Shown: positions 18,432 through 28,510, counted from the first letter of the stretch. The stretch is 64,000 nucleotides of DNA from Caproicibacterium lactatifermentans (GCF_013315815.1 NZ_CP046051.1:1758501-1822500), one strand, 5' to 3'. Notes: generated by a model not told the origin, from the letters alone. Numbers and translations are program-made.

Positions 18432-19091
18432 ATGGAAAGGAAAAATAAAAAAGAAGAAGTCATCCAGCAGCCGAAAAAAATTGTTTTATCTTGGACCATA
18501 CTGGTCTGTATCTCGGCGGCTTATATCATCGGTGGTGCGCTGCTGTTGATCTTCCCGCAGGTTTCTCTTCCCATGCTTTGCCAAGCACTCGGTATCCTAC
18601 TGGTTATCACCGGTGCGGTTTTCGTTCTGGTTTATTTTCTGCGCAAACGATACCTTGTGCCCGGTCATTTCGAATTTGCGGGCGGTGCCGCGTGCATTCT
18701 GCTGGGCATTTTTTCACTGATACGCACAAATGAAGTTGCTTGTGCCTTTCGTCAGCTGCTGTCCATCGCCGTGCTGGCAGACAGCCTAATTAAAATGCAG
18801 TATTCCACGGACCTGCTGCGGCTGCGCATGAAAAGATGGTGGATTGTCCTTATCATGGCCGGTGTCAGCACCGGGCTTGCCATGACAGCACTAACCTATT
18901 CCTTTGGCAGTGATGCTGCACAGCTGACCTTTACGTATTCTACGCTGATTGCCGACGGCATTCTTAATATTATTGTCATCTGTATTCTTCGTCATGCACA
19001 CAAAACATACCAGATAAAAAGCGAACAGGAGTTGGAGAACACCGCTGAGCTGGACCCCAGTGAGCTTTCAAAACCGAAACTTCCGATTTAA
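18432..19091 (+). CDS. DUF308 / HdeD-like membrane protein
   Basis: A 219-residue protein begins MERKNKKEEVIQQPKK at ATG 18432, after AGAGGA. It has six predicted membrane segments in hairpins, among them ISAAYIIGGALLLIFPQ and LGILLVITGAVFVLVYFL, with the short loops of the HdeD/DUF308 family. Family members are linked to acid or envelope stress but have no settled biochemical role. The hydrophilic tail after about 195 is acidic. Confidence 0.7.
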   Translation: MERKNKKEEVIQQPKKIVLSWTILVCISAAYIIGGALLLIFPQVSLPMLCQALGILLVITGAVFVLVYFLRKRYLVPGHFEFAGGAACILLGIFSLIRTNEVACAFRQLLSIAVLADSLIKMQYSTDLLRLRMKRWWIVLIMAGVSTGLAMTALTYSFGSDAAQLTFTYSTLIADGILNIIVICILRHAHKTYQIKSEQELENTAELDPSELSKPKLPI

Positions 19092-19116
19092 AAAACTGAT
19101 ACAAACAAAAATACCT

Positions 19117-19170
19117 AAAAAAGGCCGCAGCCAAGTGCAGAATTCAGCGCTTAGCTGCGGTCTATTTTAT
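19117..19170. terminator. Bidirectional terminator between DUF308 gene and csoR
   Basis: AAAAAAGGCCGCAGC pairs with GCTGCGGTCTATTTT across a 21-base loop. It sits between the convergent ends of the two genes. Confidence 0.65.
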
Positions 19171-19430
19171 TTTGCAGCACGTTCCATCAGGTCCAGCAGC
19201 TCATCAATTTTTTCATCGGCATTGCCGCTTTCCACCGCCTCGGTCACACAGCAGCGCATATGTGCGTGCAGAATCTCCCGGTTGGCTTTTTTTAAAATGG
19301 CCGTAACTGCCTGCAGCTGGTTGCTGATATCAATACAGTAACGGTCCTCTTCCACCATTTTCATCACACCGTTCAGCTGTCCTGCCGCCGTTTTCAGCAG
19401 CCGCTGCACGGAATCTTTGTCCGCCTTCAT
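19167..19430 (-). CDS. csoR: Copper-sensing repressor CsoR
   Basis: An 87-residue all-helical CsoR/RcnR-family protein, started at ATG 19430. The copper ligands Cys-His-Cys are present: Cys32 in RYCIDI, then His and Cys in HAHMRCCV (about 55-61). Apo-CsoR binds the operator and Cu(I) releases it. Its ATG overlaps the copA stop codon (ATGA), so it is translated with copA and completes a feedback loop. A GC-rich operator typical for CsoR lies in front of copA. Confidence 0.93.
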   Translation of the reverse strand: MKADKDSVQRLLKTAAGQLNGVMKMVEEDRYCIDISNQLQAVTAILKKANREILHAHMRCCVTEAVESGNADEKIDELLDLMERAAK

Positions 19431-19645
19431 GCTTTGTCTGCCACGTTTCCGGGCTTGTATCCTGCCGCTTCTACAGCGCTGCGCAGAACTTCATCGCTGA
19501 CCCCCGCACCGCAGATAACCTCCGCCTGCTTCTCTGCAAGGCTTACGGAAACTTTCTGAACACCCGGCACTGCCTCCAGTGCCTTTTGTACATGTGCCTG
19601 ACAGTGTTCGCACATCATGCCCTCTACTGCAATGATTTTTTTCAT
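19427..19645 (-). CDS. copZ: Possible separately translated CopZ copper chaperone (internal start in copA)
   Basis: Inside copA and in the same frame, AAAGGAAG (19661-19654) lies exactly 8 bases before an ATG at 19645. Translation from it gives a 72-residue protein that starts [10 protein letters not shown] and contains the CxxC metal site MCEHC, the standard size and shape of free CopZ. This suggests that both the fusion and a free chaperone are made. It rests on the ribosome site alone; it could also be a relic of a former separate gene. Confidence 0.45.
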   Translation of the reverse strand: MKKIIAVEGMMCEHCQAHVQKALEAVPGVQKVSVSLAEKQAEVICGAGVSDEVLRSAVEAAGYKPGNVADKA

Positions 19646-21988
19646 GGATGATTCTTCCTTTCGCATTTGATTTTTACGGATTGTATCTGCAGCTTCAGCC
19701 GCCTGCGGCAGCTGTGCAGTTTTTGGCTTGAAAAAGCGCAGTCGCAGTGCATTGCCCACAACAAAGACGCTGCTGAAGCTCATGGCAGCGGCAGCAAACA
19801 TCGGGTTCAGCTGCCAACCCAGCAGCGGATAGAAAACGCCCGCCGCCAGCGGAATGCCTAAGCTATTATAAAAGAAAGCCCAAAATAGGTTTTCTTTAAT
19901 ATTGCGAATAACCGCCCGCGAAAGCTGAATGGAAGCGGCAACGTCCAGCGGGTCGCTTCTCATCAGCACCACATCAGCCGCCTCTATGGCAATGTCCGTC
20001 CCGGCGCCAATGGCAATACCCACATCCGCACGCGTCAGAGCAGGCGCGTCATTGATGCCGTCACCGACCATGGCCACTTTATGTCCCTGTTCCTGCAGCG
20101 TACGCACCTGTTGCTCTTTATCCTGCGGCAGGACTTCCGCCACCGCTTTATCCAACCCCAGCCGGCGGCGGATAGCTTCAGCTGTCTGCCGGTGGTCCCC
20201 AGTCAGCATAATGACCGAAAGACCCATTTTTTGCAGTGCTTCCACTGTAGAACGGCTGGTAGGTTTCAGCGGGTCGGCCGCCGCAGCCAATCCCATCAGG
20301 GTATGCCCTTTTGCCACATACAAAGGTGTTTTGCCCTCTTTGGATAATGTTTCAGTCTGCGGCAACAGGGCGGCCGTGTCCGCGCCACACATCTTCATCA
20401 TGGCAGCGTTCCCCGCCGCATACACCGTGCCGCCTATTTTTGCCTGCACGCCGCGTCCCGGTACAGCCTGAAAATCCGTCACTTCCGCCGCAGTCGTATG
20501 ATTTTCCTCCGCACAGCGCAGAACCGCCTGTGCCAGCGGATGTTCACTGGGACGTTCCAGCGCAGCCGCTGCCAGCAGCAGCTGTTCCTTTGTAAAGGGC
20601 GGCTGTACGATAAGGTCTGTCACCTCCGGCCTGCCGGTGGTCAGCGTACCGGTCTTGTCCAGTACGACAGTATCAACCGTGTGGGCCGTTTCCAGTGCCC
20701 GTGCAGACTTGAAAAGGACACCCAGCTGCGCGCCGCGGCCGGTCCCAACCATAATGGCAACCGGTGTTGCCAGCCCCAATGCACATGGGCAGGAAATGAC
20801 CAGCACCGCAATGCCAGCCCGCAGGGCAAATTCCGTCCCATAACCTAACAGCAGCCAAACAGCCGCTGTTACCGCAGCAATCATCAGCACGGCCGGCACA
20901 AAAATTCCGGCGATTTTATCGGCCAAACGGGCAATCGGTGCTTTGCTGCTGCCGGCATCTTCCACCAGACGGATAATCTGCGCCAGTGTCGTATCGTCAC
21001 CGACTTTGGTTGCCCGAAAGATGAGGTGTCCAGTCCCATTGATGGTAGCCGTCACCACTTGGTCACCCGGCTTTTTTTCCACCGGAATGCTTTCGCCGGT
21101 GATTGCACTCTGGTCCACCGCCGACAGACCCTCGGTCACAACGCCGTCCACTGGAATGCCAGTGCCCGGCCGCACAACAACCAAATCCCCAAGCTGAACT
21201 TCTGCCACTGGAATTTCCTGCTCTTGTCCATCGCGCTGCACTACGGCTGTCTGCGGCTTTAGGTCCAGCAGCTTTTCCACTGCCGCTGTAGTTTGGCCTT
21301 TTGAGCGGCTTTCCAAATATTTTCCCAGTGTAATCAATGTTAAAATCGTACCAGCAGACTCAAAATATAAGTCATGGTGATATTTTTGTGCCAGTGCCAT
21401 ATCACCGGTAGCCAAACCGCTGCCGATACGGCAGATAGCAAAGACACCGTACACGACTGCCGCAGTGGAACCAATGGCAATTAAGCTGTCCATGTTAGGC
21501 GAACGCTGGAACAGCGTGCGGTATCCGTTGATAAAATAGCTGCGGTTGATATAAAGAATTGGCAGCACCAGAACGAACTGTGCCATACCGTAGGCAACCG
21601 CATTTTGCATACCCGCCAAAAACGGCGGCAGCGGCATACCCACCATGTGCCCCATGGCGATATAAAATAACGGTATAAAAAATACAAAAGAAGCAGTCAG
21701 CCGGTTTTTCATGTGGTGCTGTTCTTCTGCGGCGCGCTGCCGTGCTGTTTTTTCCTCCGCCGCCAAAGGTTTGTTTCCCACCGGTCGAGCCTCATAGCCC
21801 GCTTTCTCTACAGCCGTGCAAATTTTGGTTTCGTCAACCGCTGCCGGGTCAAACTGTGCCGTCATGCTGTCCGTCAGCAGGCTGACTGTACAGGTATCTA
21901 CACCAGCAAGCGATTTGACCGCCTTTTCCACGTGTGCCTGACAGGCAGCACACGTCATGCCGGTCACCGTAAATTTTACCTGTTTCAT
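19427..21988 (-). CDS. copA: Cu(I)-exporting P1B-ATPase CopA fused to a C-terminal CopZ domain
   Basis: This 853-residue copper pump has an N-terminal heavy-metal domain with CAAC (C13/C16), eight membrane segments, [11 protein letters not shown] (ion site in TM6), DKTGTLTTG (phosphorylated Asp), SEHPLAQAV and [10 protein letters not shown]. After the usual end of CopA (RLRFFKPK) there is a 35-residue linker. A second complete heavy-metal domain follows at 782-853 with MCEHCQAHV. That domain looks like a CopZ chaperone joined in frame, and its own ribosome site and ATG survive. The gene precedes and overlaps csoR. Confidence 0.95.
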   Translation of the reverse strand: MKQVKFTVTGMTCAACQAHVEKAVKSLAGVDTCTVSLLTDSMTAQFDPAAVDETKICTAVEKAGYEARPVGNKPLAAEEKTARQRAAEEQHHMKNRLTASFVFFIPLFYIAMGHMVGMPLPPFLAGMQNAVAYGMAQFVLVLPILYINRSYFINGYRTLFQRSPNMDSLIAIGSTAAVVYGVFAICRIGSGLATGDMALAQKYHHDLYFESAGTILTLITLGKYLESRSKGQTTAAVEKLLDLKPQTAVVQRDGQEQEIPVAEVQLGDLVVVRPGTGIPVDGVVTEGLSAVDQSAITGESIPVEKKPGDQVVTATINGTGHLIFRATKVGDDTTLAQIIRLVEDAGSSKAPIARLADKIAGIFVPAVLMIAAVTAAVWLLLGYGTEFALRAGIAVLVISCPCALGLATPVAIMVGTGRGAQLGVLFKSARALETAHTVDTVVLDKTGTLTTGRPEVTDLIVQPPFTKEQLLLAAAALERPSEHPLAQAVLRCAEENHTTAAEVTDFQAVPGRGVQAKIGGTVYAAGNAAMMKMCGADTAALLPQTETLSKEGKTPLYVAKGHTLMGLAAAADPLKPTSRSTVEALQKMGLSVIMLTGDHRQTAEAIRRRLGLDKAVAEVLPQDKEQQVRTLQEQGHKVAMVGDGINDAPALTRADVGIAIGAGTDIAIEAADVVLMRSDPLDVAASIQLSRAVIRNIKENLFWAFFYNSLGIPLAAGVFYPLLGWQLNPMFAAAAMSFSSVFVVGNALRLRFFKPKTAQLPQAAEAADTIRKNQMRKEESSMKKIIAVEGMMCEHCQAHVQKALEAVPGVQKVSVSLAEKQAEVICGAGVSDEVLRSAVEAAGYKPGNVADKA

Positions 21989-22059
21989 ATGACCACTCCC
22001 CTTCCGCTAAAGGATTCCGTCAGCAGGTCTGTAGTTTATGTGCAGACTGCTTTTGTCAT

Positions 22060-22117
22060 ACCTATCCCCCCACCCGGGGGGCACCATCAGTATAAACTGC
22101 CCAATTCAGCATGTCAA
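22060..22117 (-). promoter_or_regulatory. copA promoter with CsoR-type operator
   Basis: On the minus strand TTGACA (22117-22112), 17 bases, TATACT (22094-22089) is near consensus. Just downstream, CCCCCC (22066-22071) and GGGGGG (22076-22081) form the GC-rich inverted repeat flanked by TA/AT sequence that CsoR proteins bind. Confidence 0.8.
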
Positions 22118-22125
22118 GATTTTGC

Positions 22126-22176
22126 TTGACAAACGCCGGTATTTTCATATAATGAACGTATGAACATGTATTCATA
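22126..22176 (+). promoter_or_regulatory. cadC/cadA promoter with ArsR-type operator
   Basis: TTGACA (22126-22131) and TATAAT (22148-22153) are separated by 16 bases. Right after it TATGAA-CATGTA-TTCATA (22159-22176) is the imperfect inverted repeat bound by CadC/SmtB repressors. The -35 lies only 8 bases from the divergent copA -35. Confidence 0.8.
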
Positions 22177-22201
22177 TGTTTTGTGAAAAGGAGGATTCCT
22201 C

Positions 22202-22585
22202 ATGTCGGATAAAAATGGAATTGAACGCTGTGACTTTATCCATGTACATGAATCCATTGTTAAAAAAGTAGAACAGCAAATGCCGGACGAAGAAGTACTG
22301 TATGACCTTGCGGAACTTTTCAAGGTTTTCGGGGACAGTACGCGCATTAAAATCCTGTATGTCCTGTTTGAAAGTGAAATGTGCGTCTGTGATATTGCCC
22401 AGCTGCTGAATATGAACCAATCTGCCATCTCGCATCAGCTGCGGGTTTTAAAACAGAACCAGCTGGTGAAAAACCGCCGCGACGGCAAAACTGTCTTTTA
22501 TTCTCTGGCAGATGACCACGTGCGCACTATTCTGGATATGGGTATGGAACATCTGCTGGAACTGTACGGCAGCCACACGGACTGA
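22202..22585 (+). CDS. ArsR/SmtB-family metal repressor (CadC-like)
   Basis: This 127-residue winged-helix repressor has a recognition helix region MNQSAISHQLRVLKQ. The CVCDIA motif in helix 3 (ligand cysteines of CadC/ArsR) and the C-terminal D-x-H...EHLLE pattern of the alpha5 zinc site are both present, with an extra Cys near residue 10 (ERCDF). It probably senses Cd, Zn or Pb and represses itself and the next gene through the site at 22159-22176. The start follows AAGGAGG. Confidence 0.9.
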   Translation: MSDKNGIERCDFIHVHESIVKKVEQQMPDEEVLYDLAELFKVFGDSTRIKILYVLFESEMCVCDIAQLLNMNQSAISHQLRVLKQNQLVKNRRDGKTVFYSLADDHVRTILDMGMEHLLELYGSHTD

Positions 22586-22646
22586 GCCTCCTGTTTCTAG
22601 ATACGTTTTGTCTTTCCATAGTTCTGCGGAGAAATGAGGGAATGTT

Positions 22647-24509
22647 ATGACCCGTGAACAAAAACAAACACTTGTGAGGATTCTAGTCAGTGCCGGGCTT
22701 CTGGCTGCGGCAGTCTTGCTGCCGGTGCAGGGCATTCTGCGGCCGACGCTGTTCCTGTTCCCCTATGCCGTCATCAGCTGGGATGTGTTGTGGGAAGCCG
22801 TTCAAAACATTGCACACGGCAAGGTATTTGACGAACATTTTTTAATGGGTATTGCCACCGTCGGCGCGCTGGCTGCTGGGCAGTATGCCGAAGCGGTTTC
22901 GGTTATGCTATTCTATCAGATTGGGGAACTACTGGAGGATTGCGCGGTAGACCATTCCCGCAAAAACATTCGCTCCCTGATGAATATCCGTCCGGACAGC
23001 GCCGGTCTGCTGCTGCCGGACGGCTCCGTGAAAACCGTATCGCCGGAAAAGATAGCAGTTGGCAGTACTATTGTTGTAAAACCCGGCGAACGTATTCCAC
23101 TGGACGGCACGGTCCTGCGGGGAGAAAGTACGGCGGATACCTCTGCCCTAACTGGTGAAAGTATGCCGCGCCGGCTCGCCGCCGGCAGTGAGGCTTTGAG
23201 CGGCTGCATCAATCTGAGCGGCGTGCTGACCATTCAGGTAACCAGAGCATACGGCGAATCAACCGTTTCTAAAGTATTGGAATTAGTGGAACATGCCAGC
23301 AGTCAAAAAGCAAAATCCGAAAACTTCATTACGAAGTTTGCCCGCATCTACACGCCCGCCGTGGTGCTGGCGGCTGTGGTACTTGCTTGTCTGCCGCCGC
23401 TGCTATTCCAACTGCCACTGCGTGACTGGGTAATGCGTGCGCTGAACTTTTTGGTAGTATCCTGCCCCTGTGCGCTGGTCATTTCCATTCCTCTCACCTT
23501 TTTCGGCGGCATTGGCGGTGCCTCCCGCTGTGGTATTTTGATTAAAGGCGGGAACTATATGGAAACGCTGGCCAAAACGGACACTGTTGTCTGCGATAAA
23601 ACCGGCACCCTGACGAAGGGCACCTTCCATGTAACGCAGGTAGTACCGGCAGGTTCCGCCGACAAAGGCCGCCTGCTGGAAATCGCAGCATTGGCCGAAA
23701 GCTGCAGCAGTCATCCCATCGCTACCTCTCTGCGGGAAGCGTGGGGAAAATCGGCCGTACCGGAACAGGTGACCGATATTCAGGAAACAGCCGGCCGCGG
23801 CGTGCAGGCCATGGTGAACGGCCAGCCGGTTTTGGTGGGCAGCAGCGCACTGCTCCAGCAGGCAGGCCTCACTCCTCTGGAGGTCACACAGCCGGGCACC
23901 GTCGTACAGGTAGCTGCCGACGGAACTTATCTTGGATATATTCTAATTAGTGACGAGGTCAAGGAACACTCCAAAGAAGCCATTTCTCAGCTGAAAGCCG
24001 AAGGAATCCGCCGTGTTGTTATGCTGACAGGTGACGATCAAAAAGCTGCGGAAACCGTAGCCAGTCAGCTCGGCATTGACGAGGTACGGGCGGAGCTGCT
24101 GCCCGGCGGCAAAGTGGATACAGTGGAAGACCTGCTGCAAAACAAAAAAGGCAGCCTTGTCTTTATGGGGGACGGTATCAATGATGCACCGGTTCTGGCC
24201 CGTGCAGATGTTGGCGTCGCCATGGGTGCTTTGGGCAGTGATGCTGCTGTGGAAGCGGCGGACGTTGTCCTGATGGACGATGACCCCTTAAAGCTGCCCG
24301 CCGCCATTCGTATTTCCCGCAAAACACTCCGCATTGTACGGGAAAACATTGTGTTTGCACTTGGAATAAAGCTATTGGTTCTGATTCTGTCTGCACTGGG
24401 GCTTGCTACCATGTGGGCCGCCGTTTTTGCCGATGTTGGCGTAACCATTTTGGCAATCCTCAACGCTGCCCGGGCACTGAATATTCGGAAAACAGATACC
24501 CGAAAATAA
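22647..24509 (+). CDS. cadA: Zn/Cd/Pb-exporting P1B-ATPase (CadA/ZntA type)
   Basis: This 620-residue pump has SCPCALVIS (ion site), DKTGTLTKG, SSHPIA and [20 protein letters not shown]. The last membrane segment region holds the Lys and the Asp (FADVGVT) typical of P1B-2 Zn2+/Cd2+ pumps. It lacks the N-terminal CxxC domain found in many relatives. It lies 61 bases after the CadC-like repressor and shares its promoter. Exact metal choice among Zn, Cd, Pb and Co is not decided by the sequence. Confidence 0.93.
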   Translation: MTREQKQTLVRILVSAGLLAAAVLLPVQGILRPTLFLFPYAVISWDVLWEAVQNIAHGKVFDEHFLMGIATVGALAAGQYAEAVSVMLFYQIGELLEDCAVDHSRKNIRSLMNIRPDSAGLLLPDGSVKTVSPEKIAVGSTIVVKPGERIPLDGTVLRGESTADTSALTGESMPRRLAAGSEALSGCINLSGVLTIQVTRAYGESTVSKVLELVEHASSQKAKSENFITKFARIYTPAVVLAAVVLACLPPLLFQLPLRDWVMRALNFLVVSCPCALVISIPLTFFGGIGGASRCGILIKGGNYMETLAKTDTVVCDKTGTLTKGTFHVTQVVPAGSADKGRLLEIAALAESCSSHPIATSLREAWGKSAVPEQVTDIQETAGRGVQAMVNGQPVLVGSSALLQQAGLTPLEVTQPGTVVQVAADGTYLGYILISDEVKEHSKEAISQLKAEGIRRVVMLTGDDQKAAETVASQLGIDEVRAELLPGGKVDTVEDLLQNKKGSLVFMGDGINDAPVLARADVGVAMGALGSDAAVEAADVVLMDDDPLKLPAAIRISRKTLRIVRENIVFALGIKLLVLILSALGLATMWAAVFADVGVTILAILNAARALNIRKTDTRK

Positions 24510-24520
24510 GCAAAATTTTG

Positions 24521-24556
24521 TATGCACCGTCCTGTTGTGGCCGGTGCATTTTTGTC
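24521..24556 (+). terminator. Terminator after cadA
   Basis: ATGCACCG pairs with CGGTGCAT and is followed by TTTTTG. Confidence 0.8.
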
Positions 24557-24577
24557 TTCTTTCCTGTTTTTATTTCA

Positions 24578-24626
24578 GAACAAATGTTCAAATTGTATTG
24601 CTTTTTTCTGCGGAGTACGATATACT
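24578..24626 (+). promoter_or_regulatory. recA promoter with LexA (SOS) box
   Basis: GAACAAATGTTC (24578-24589) is a perfect Gram-positive LexA half-site pair (GAAC-N4-GTTC). It abuts the promoter TTGCTT (24598-24603), 17 bases, TATACT (24621-24626). Confidence 0.85.
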
Positions 24627-24735
24627 TATAACTACGATTGGTGTAAAGAATCTTTCTTTTTTTATCTGGAAAGTGATACAAAATCAGAGAGTTTCATGCC
24701 CGGCTGCGGCCGGAACTTCAGGAGGATGACAGCCC

Positions 24736-25899
24736 ATGGCAACAAACAAGGATTCAAATAAAGCTGCACAGAACGCAAAGAATAAAGAAGAAGCCCTGAA
24801 AACGGCACTGGCCAAAATTGAAAAGCAGTTTGGAAAAGGCGCTATCATGCGCCTGGGACAAAACGAAGCCATGCATGTAGAAGCCATTTCCACCGGCAGC
24901 CTCGGTCTGGACCTGGCTTTGGGCATTGGCGGCTTTCCGCGCGGGCGCATCATCGAAATTTTTGGACCGGAAAGTTCCGGTAAAACGACACTGGCCCTGC
25001 ACTGCGTTGCAGAAGGACAAAAGCGCGGCGGCAATGCTGCCTTTATCGATGTGGAACACGCACTGGACCCCATTTATGCGGCGGCACTGGGCGTAGATGT
25101 GGACAGCCTGCTGGTCAGCCAGCCAGACACCGGTGAACAGGCACTGGAAATTACTGAAGCATTGGTGCGCTCCGGTGCCATCGATGTCATTGTCATTGAC
25201 TCGGTCGCCGCATTGGTCCCCCGCGCTGAAATCGAGGGGGAAATGGGTGACAGCCACGTGGGGCTGCAGGCCCGCCTGATGAGCCAGGCTCTGCGCAAAC
25301 TGGCCGGTGCCATCAGCAAAAGCAACTGCGTCGCCATCTTTATTAACCAGCTGCGTGAAAAAGTCGGCATTGTGTACGGCAACCCGGAGGTTACGCCCGG
25401 CGGCCGCGCGCTGAAGTTCTACGCGTCTGTCCGTGTGGATATCCGTAAAGCAGAAACGCTGAAAAATGGTACCGAACAAATTGGTTCCCGCACACGGGCA
25501 AAAGTTGTAAAAAATAAGATTGCGCCGCCGTTCCGTACGGCAGAATTTGATATTATGTACGGCGAAGGTATTTCCCATGTGGGTGAAATTCTGGACCTCG
25601 GCGTAAAACTGGATATTGTTGAAAAAAGCGGTGCCTGGTTCTCCTATAACGGTCAGCGGCTGGGACAGGGCCGTGAGAATGTGAAAAAGCTGTTCCTCGA
25701 AAATCAGGAATTGGCTGATGAGATTGAGGCAAAAATTCGCGCTAATGCGGATAAACTGTACGCAAAAACCATTTCTCCTCGTGCTTCGGCGGCAAAGCCG
25801 CTGCAGGCACCTGCCGCAACAAATAAAGCGGAGGAAAAACCAGCTCCCGCTCCCCGCACCAATCCTGTTAATATTGATATTGAAGCAGATGACAAATAA
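24736..25899 (+). CDS. recA: Recombinase RecA
   Basis: RecA, 387 residues, forms filaments on single-stranded DNA, drives strand exchange and triggers LexA self-cleavage. The Walker A loop [11 protein letters not shown] is near residue 80 and the Walker [11 protein letters not shown] near 155. The conserved [17 protein letters not shown] and [12 protein letters not shown] segments follow in order. The C-terminal tail is Ala/Pro-rich and ends acidic. The start follows AGGAGGATGACAGCCC. A LexA box precedes it, and recX follows at 48 bases. Confidence 0.99.
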   Translation: MATNKDSNKAAQNAKNKEEALKTALAKIEKQFGKGAIMRLGQNEAMHVEAISTGSLGLDLALGIGGFPRGRIIEIFGPESSGKTTLALHCVAEGQKRGGNAAFIDVEHALDPIYAAALGVDVDSLLVSQPDTGEQALEITEALVRSGAIDVIVIDSVAALVPRAEIEGEMGDSHVGLQARLMSQALRKLAGAISKSNCVAIFINQLREKVGIVYGNPEVTPGGRALKFYASVRVDIRKAETLKNGTEQIGSRTRAKVVKNKIAPPFRTAEFDIMYGEGISHVGEILDLGVKLDIVEKSGAWFSYNGQRLGQGRENVKKLFLENQELADEIEAKIRANADKLYAKTISPRASAAKPLQAPAATNKAEEKPAPAPRTNPVNIDIEADDK

Positions 25900-25947
25900 G
25901 CAGAAAAAAGAATTTCCCCTGCTTCGCAGAGAAAGGAAGTTTGGCGG

Positions 25948-26559
25948 GTGGAACTAACCGCAATGGAACCGCGGCGGCACTGTAAAACCGCTTTATTTTT
26001 TGACGGTGAATATGCACTCAGTGTAGACACGGAAACGCTGCTGAAAGCCGGCTGGAAACTGGGGCAGGACATTTCAGATGAAGAACTGCATACTCTGCTG
26101 CAGCAGTCCGACGCACACCGTGCAAGCGAAAAAGCCCTGTACCTGCTGGAGCACCGCAGTCACTCCAAAAAAGAGCTGACCGATAAAATTGCCCACACTG
26201 TACCCCGTGCCGCGGCGGAAGCCGCCGCACAGAAGATGGAGGACCTCGGCCTTATTGATGATGCGAACTTTGCCCAGCGCTACGCACGGGAACTGTACCG
26301 AAAAGGCTTTGCCCTGCGCCGTGTGCGGTATGAGCTGGCCCGCAAGGGCATCAATCCGCAGACAGCGGAACAGGCCGCTCTGCAAAATGAGCCGGACGTA
26401 ACCGCCGCCATACAGAAAGTCCTGCAAAAGAAATACCGCACATTGGCCGACGAAAAAAGCCACCGCCGTGCGGCCGCCGCTTTGCAGCGTATGGGTTATG
26501 AATACACAGATATCCGCACCGCACTGAAACAATACATGACAAATGAGGATGAAGAATAA
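25948..26559 (+). CDS. recX: Regulatory protein RecX
   Basis: RecX limits RecA filament growth and strand exchange. The 203-residue product is helical with the repeated three-helix units of the family: ALYLLEHRSHSKKELTDKI, then LIDDANFAQRYAREL and the RRVRYELARKGI region. A GTG start at 25948 is chosen because AAAGGAAG lies 8 bases before it; an ATG 15 bases later is possible. It directly follows recA, a very common arrangement. Confidence 0.92.
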   Translation: MELTAMEPRRHCKTALFFDGEYALSVDTETLLKAGWKLGQDISDEELHTLLQQSDAHRASEKALYLLEHRSHSKKELTDKIAHTVPRAAAEAAAQKMEDLGLIDDANFAQRYARELYRKGFALRRVRYELARKGINPQTAEQAALQNEPDVTAAIQKVLQKKYRTLADEKSHRRAAAALQRMGYEYTDIRTALKQYMTNEDEE

Positions 26560-26562
26560 ACT

Positions 26563-27924
26563 ATGGCAGATTCAGTTGGAATCATAAGCCTGGGCTGTGC
26601 AAAAAACCAGGTGGACGGAGAAGTTATGCTGGCGTCGCTGGAAAACGCTGGCTGGCAGATAAAAGATGACGCGGCGCTGGCCGATGTCGCCATTGTCAAT
26701 ACATGCGGCTTTATTCAAAGCGCGAAACAAGAAAGCATCAATGAGATACTGGAACTGGCGCGGCTGAAAAAAGAGGGACGCATCAAGGCGATTGTCGTAA
26801 CCGGCTGTCTGGCGGAACGCTACCGTGAGCAGATTATGCAGCAGTTGCCGGAGTGTGACGCTGTCTGCGGCATTGGTGCAAATGCCGATATTGACGCCGT
26901 CTGCCGCGCAGCACTGGCCGGCAGCCATCCGGAGTCCTTCCCTGAAAAAGAAAAGCTGCCACTGTGCGGGGAACGCCGTCTGCTGACGCCAAGCTATTAC
27001 GCGTACCTAAAAATTGCGGAGGGCTGCGACAATCGCTGCAGCTATTGTGCCATTCCGTTTATTCGCGGCCGGTACCGCAGCCGCCCCATGGAAGAAATTG
27101 TGGTGGAAGCAGAAAAACTGGTGAAAAATGGCGCCAAGGAATTGACGCTGATTGCACAGGACACCACAAAATACGGCTGGGATTTGTACGGCCATAAGCT
27201 GATGCTCCCTGCCCTGCTGACTCGTCTGTGCAAAATCGACGGTTTGCAGTGGATTCGCTTTTTGTACTGCTACCCGGACTACCTGACCGATGACCTGCTC
27301 GATGTCATGGCAAAAGAGCCAAAAGTTCTGCCGTACATTGACCTTCCGCTGCAACACTGCAGCGGGCGAATTCTAAAAGCCATGCACCGCTGGGGTGACC
27401 GGGAAAAACTGACACAGCTGATTGCACATATTCGCGAAAAGCTGCCGGACGTTACCCTGCGCACCACGCTGATTACCGGATTTCCCGGCGAAACGGAAGA
27501 GGACTTTACCCAGCTGTGTGAATTTGTAAAAGAAATTCAGTTTGATCGGCTGGGCTGTTTCCCCTATTCGCAGGAGGAGGGAACCGAAGCGGCACAGCTG
27601 CCGAATCAGATTGACAGCGACGTAAAGGGACACCGTGCCGAGCTGATTATGGAAGGCCAAATGGAGCGTATGCAGGCGGCCGGTGAAGCAATGGTCGGCA
27701 GCATCCAAACCGTTTTGTGTGAGGGCTGGGACCGTTATGTAAACTGCTGGTTTGGCCGCACCGCCGCGCAGGCACCAGACGATATTGACGGGAAAGTATT
27801 CTTTACCGTACCGCAGGGAACCCCAAAGCCGTCCTTCGGCAGTTTTGTGCCCATTCTGATAACGAACTGTATTGACGGAGACCTTGTGGGTGAACTGCGC
27901 CCGCAAAAGGAGGCTCACTTATGA
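26563..27924 (+). CDS. rimO: Ribosomal protein S12 methylthiotransferase RimO
   Basis: This radical SAM enzyme adds a methylthio group to the conserved aspartate of ribosomal protein S12. The 453-residue product has the N-terminal MTTase domain (GCAKNQVDGEVM, with Cys ligands at GCAKN, NTCGF and GCLAER). The radical SAM cluster CDNRCSYCAIP follows near 155, and a TRAM domain closes the protein. The S12-specific RimO type is favoured over MiaB by the CSYCAIP context and the opening GIISLGCAKNQVD. Its stop overlaps the pgsA start by 4 bases. Confidence 0.95.
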   Translation: MADSVGIISLGCAKNQVDGEVMLASLENAGWQIKDDAALADVAIVNTCGFIQSAKQESINEILELARLKKEGRIKAIVVTGCLAERYREQIMQQLPECDAVCGIGANADIDAVCRAALAGSHPESFPEKEKLPLCGERRLLTPSYYAYLKIAEGCDNRCSYCAIPFIRGRYRSRPMEEIVVEAEKLVKNGAKELTLIAQDTTKYGWDLYGHKLMLPALLTRLCKIDGLQWIRFLYCYPDYLTDDLLDVMAKEPKVLPYIDLPLQHCSGRILKAMHRWGDREKLTQLIAHIREKLPDVTLRTTLITGFPGETEEDFTQLCEFVKEIQFDRLGCFPYSQEEGTEAAQLPNQIDSDVKGHRAELIMEGQMERMQAAGEAMVGSIQTVLCEGWDRYVNCWFGRTAAQAPDDIDGKVFFTVPQGTPKPSFGSFVPILITNCIDGDLVGELRPQKEAHL

Positions 27925-28493
27925 ACCTGCCCAATAAGCTATCACTCGCGCGCATGGTCATGGTACCGTTTATTGTCGCCTTCCTGCTGCTTCCGCAGGT
28001 ATGGGGACATTACCTTTGGGCACTGCTGCTGTTCCTCGTAGCTTCCTATACGGATCATTTGGACGGAAAAATTGCCCGTTCCTGCGGCATGATTACTTCT
28101 TTCGGAAAATTTTTGGACCCACTAGCAGACAAGGTGCTGATTTTGTCCGTCTTTATCTGTTTTGTCAAGCTGGACCTATGCAACATCTGGCTGGTTCTCA
28201 TCCTTTTGTTTCGGGAATTTGCCATCACTTTTCTTCGGCTGGTCGCTGTGGAATCCGGCAAAGTAATTGCCGCCAACAAATGGGGCAAATCCAAAACCGT
28301 TTCCCAGATTGTCGCCGCCATCTGTGTGCTGCTATTCCAAACCCTCGGGGAATTCGGCGTCGTTTCCGCCGCCGCAATGCCTGCCCTCAACCTCTTCGGC
28401 AACCTGCTGATTGGCATTTCCTGTGTGCTGGCTGTCATCAGCGGCATTGTCTATATTGTGCAAAACCGCCATGTAATCAACCAGATTCGATAA
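27921..28493 (+). CDS. pgsA: CDP-diacylglycerol-glycerol-3-phosphate 3-phosphatidyltransferase
   Basis: This enzyme makes phosphatidylglycerol phosphate from CDP-diacylglycerol. The 190-residue membrane protein carries the CDP-alcohol phosphotransferase motif DHLDGKIAR...GKFLDPLADK at about 47-75, which fits D-x2-D-G-x2-A-R-x8-G-x3-D-x3-D except that the first Asp pair reads D-H-L-D. About five membrane segments are predicted. It is coupled to rimO by overlap (ATGA). Confidence 0.93.
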   Translation: MNLPNKLSLARMVMVPFIVAFLLLPQVWGHYLWALLLFLVASYTDHLDGKIARSCGMITSFGKFLDPLADKVLILSVFICFVKLDLCNIWLVLILLFREFAITFLRLVAVESGKVIAANKWGKSKTVSQIVAAICVLLFQTLGEFGVVSAAAMPALNLFGNLLIGISCVLAVISGIVYIVQNRHVINQIR

Positions 28494-28510
28494 GGAACTG
28501 TCCGCCTTCA

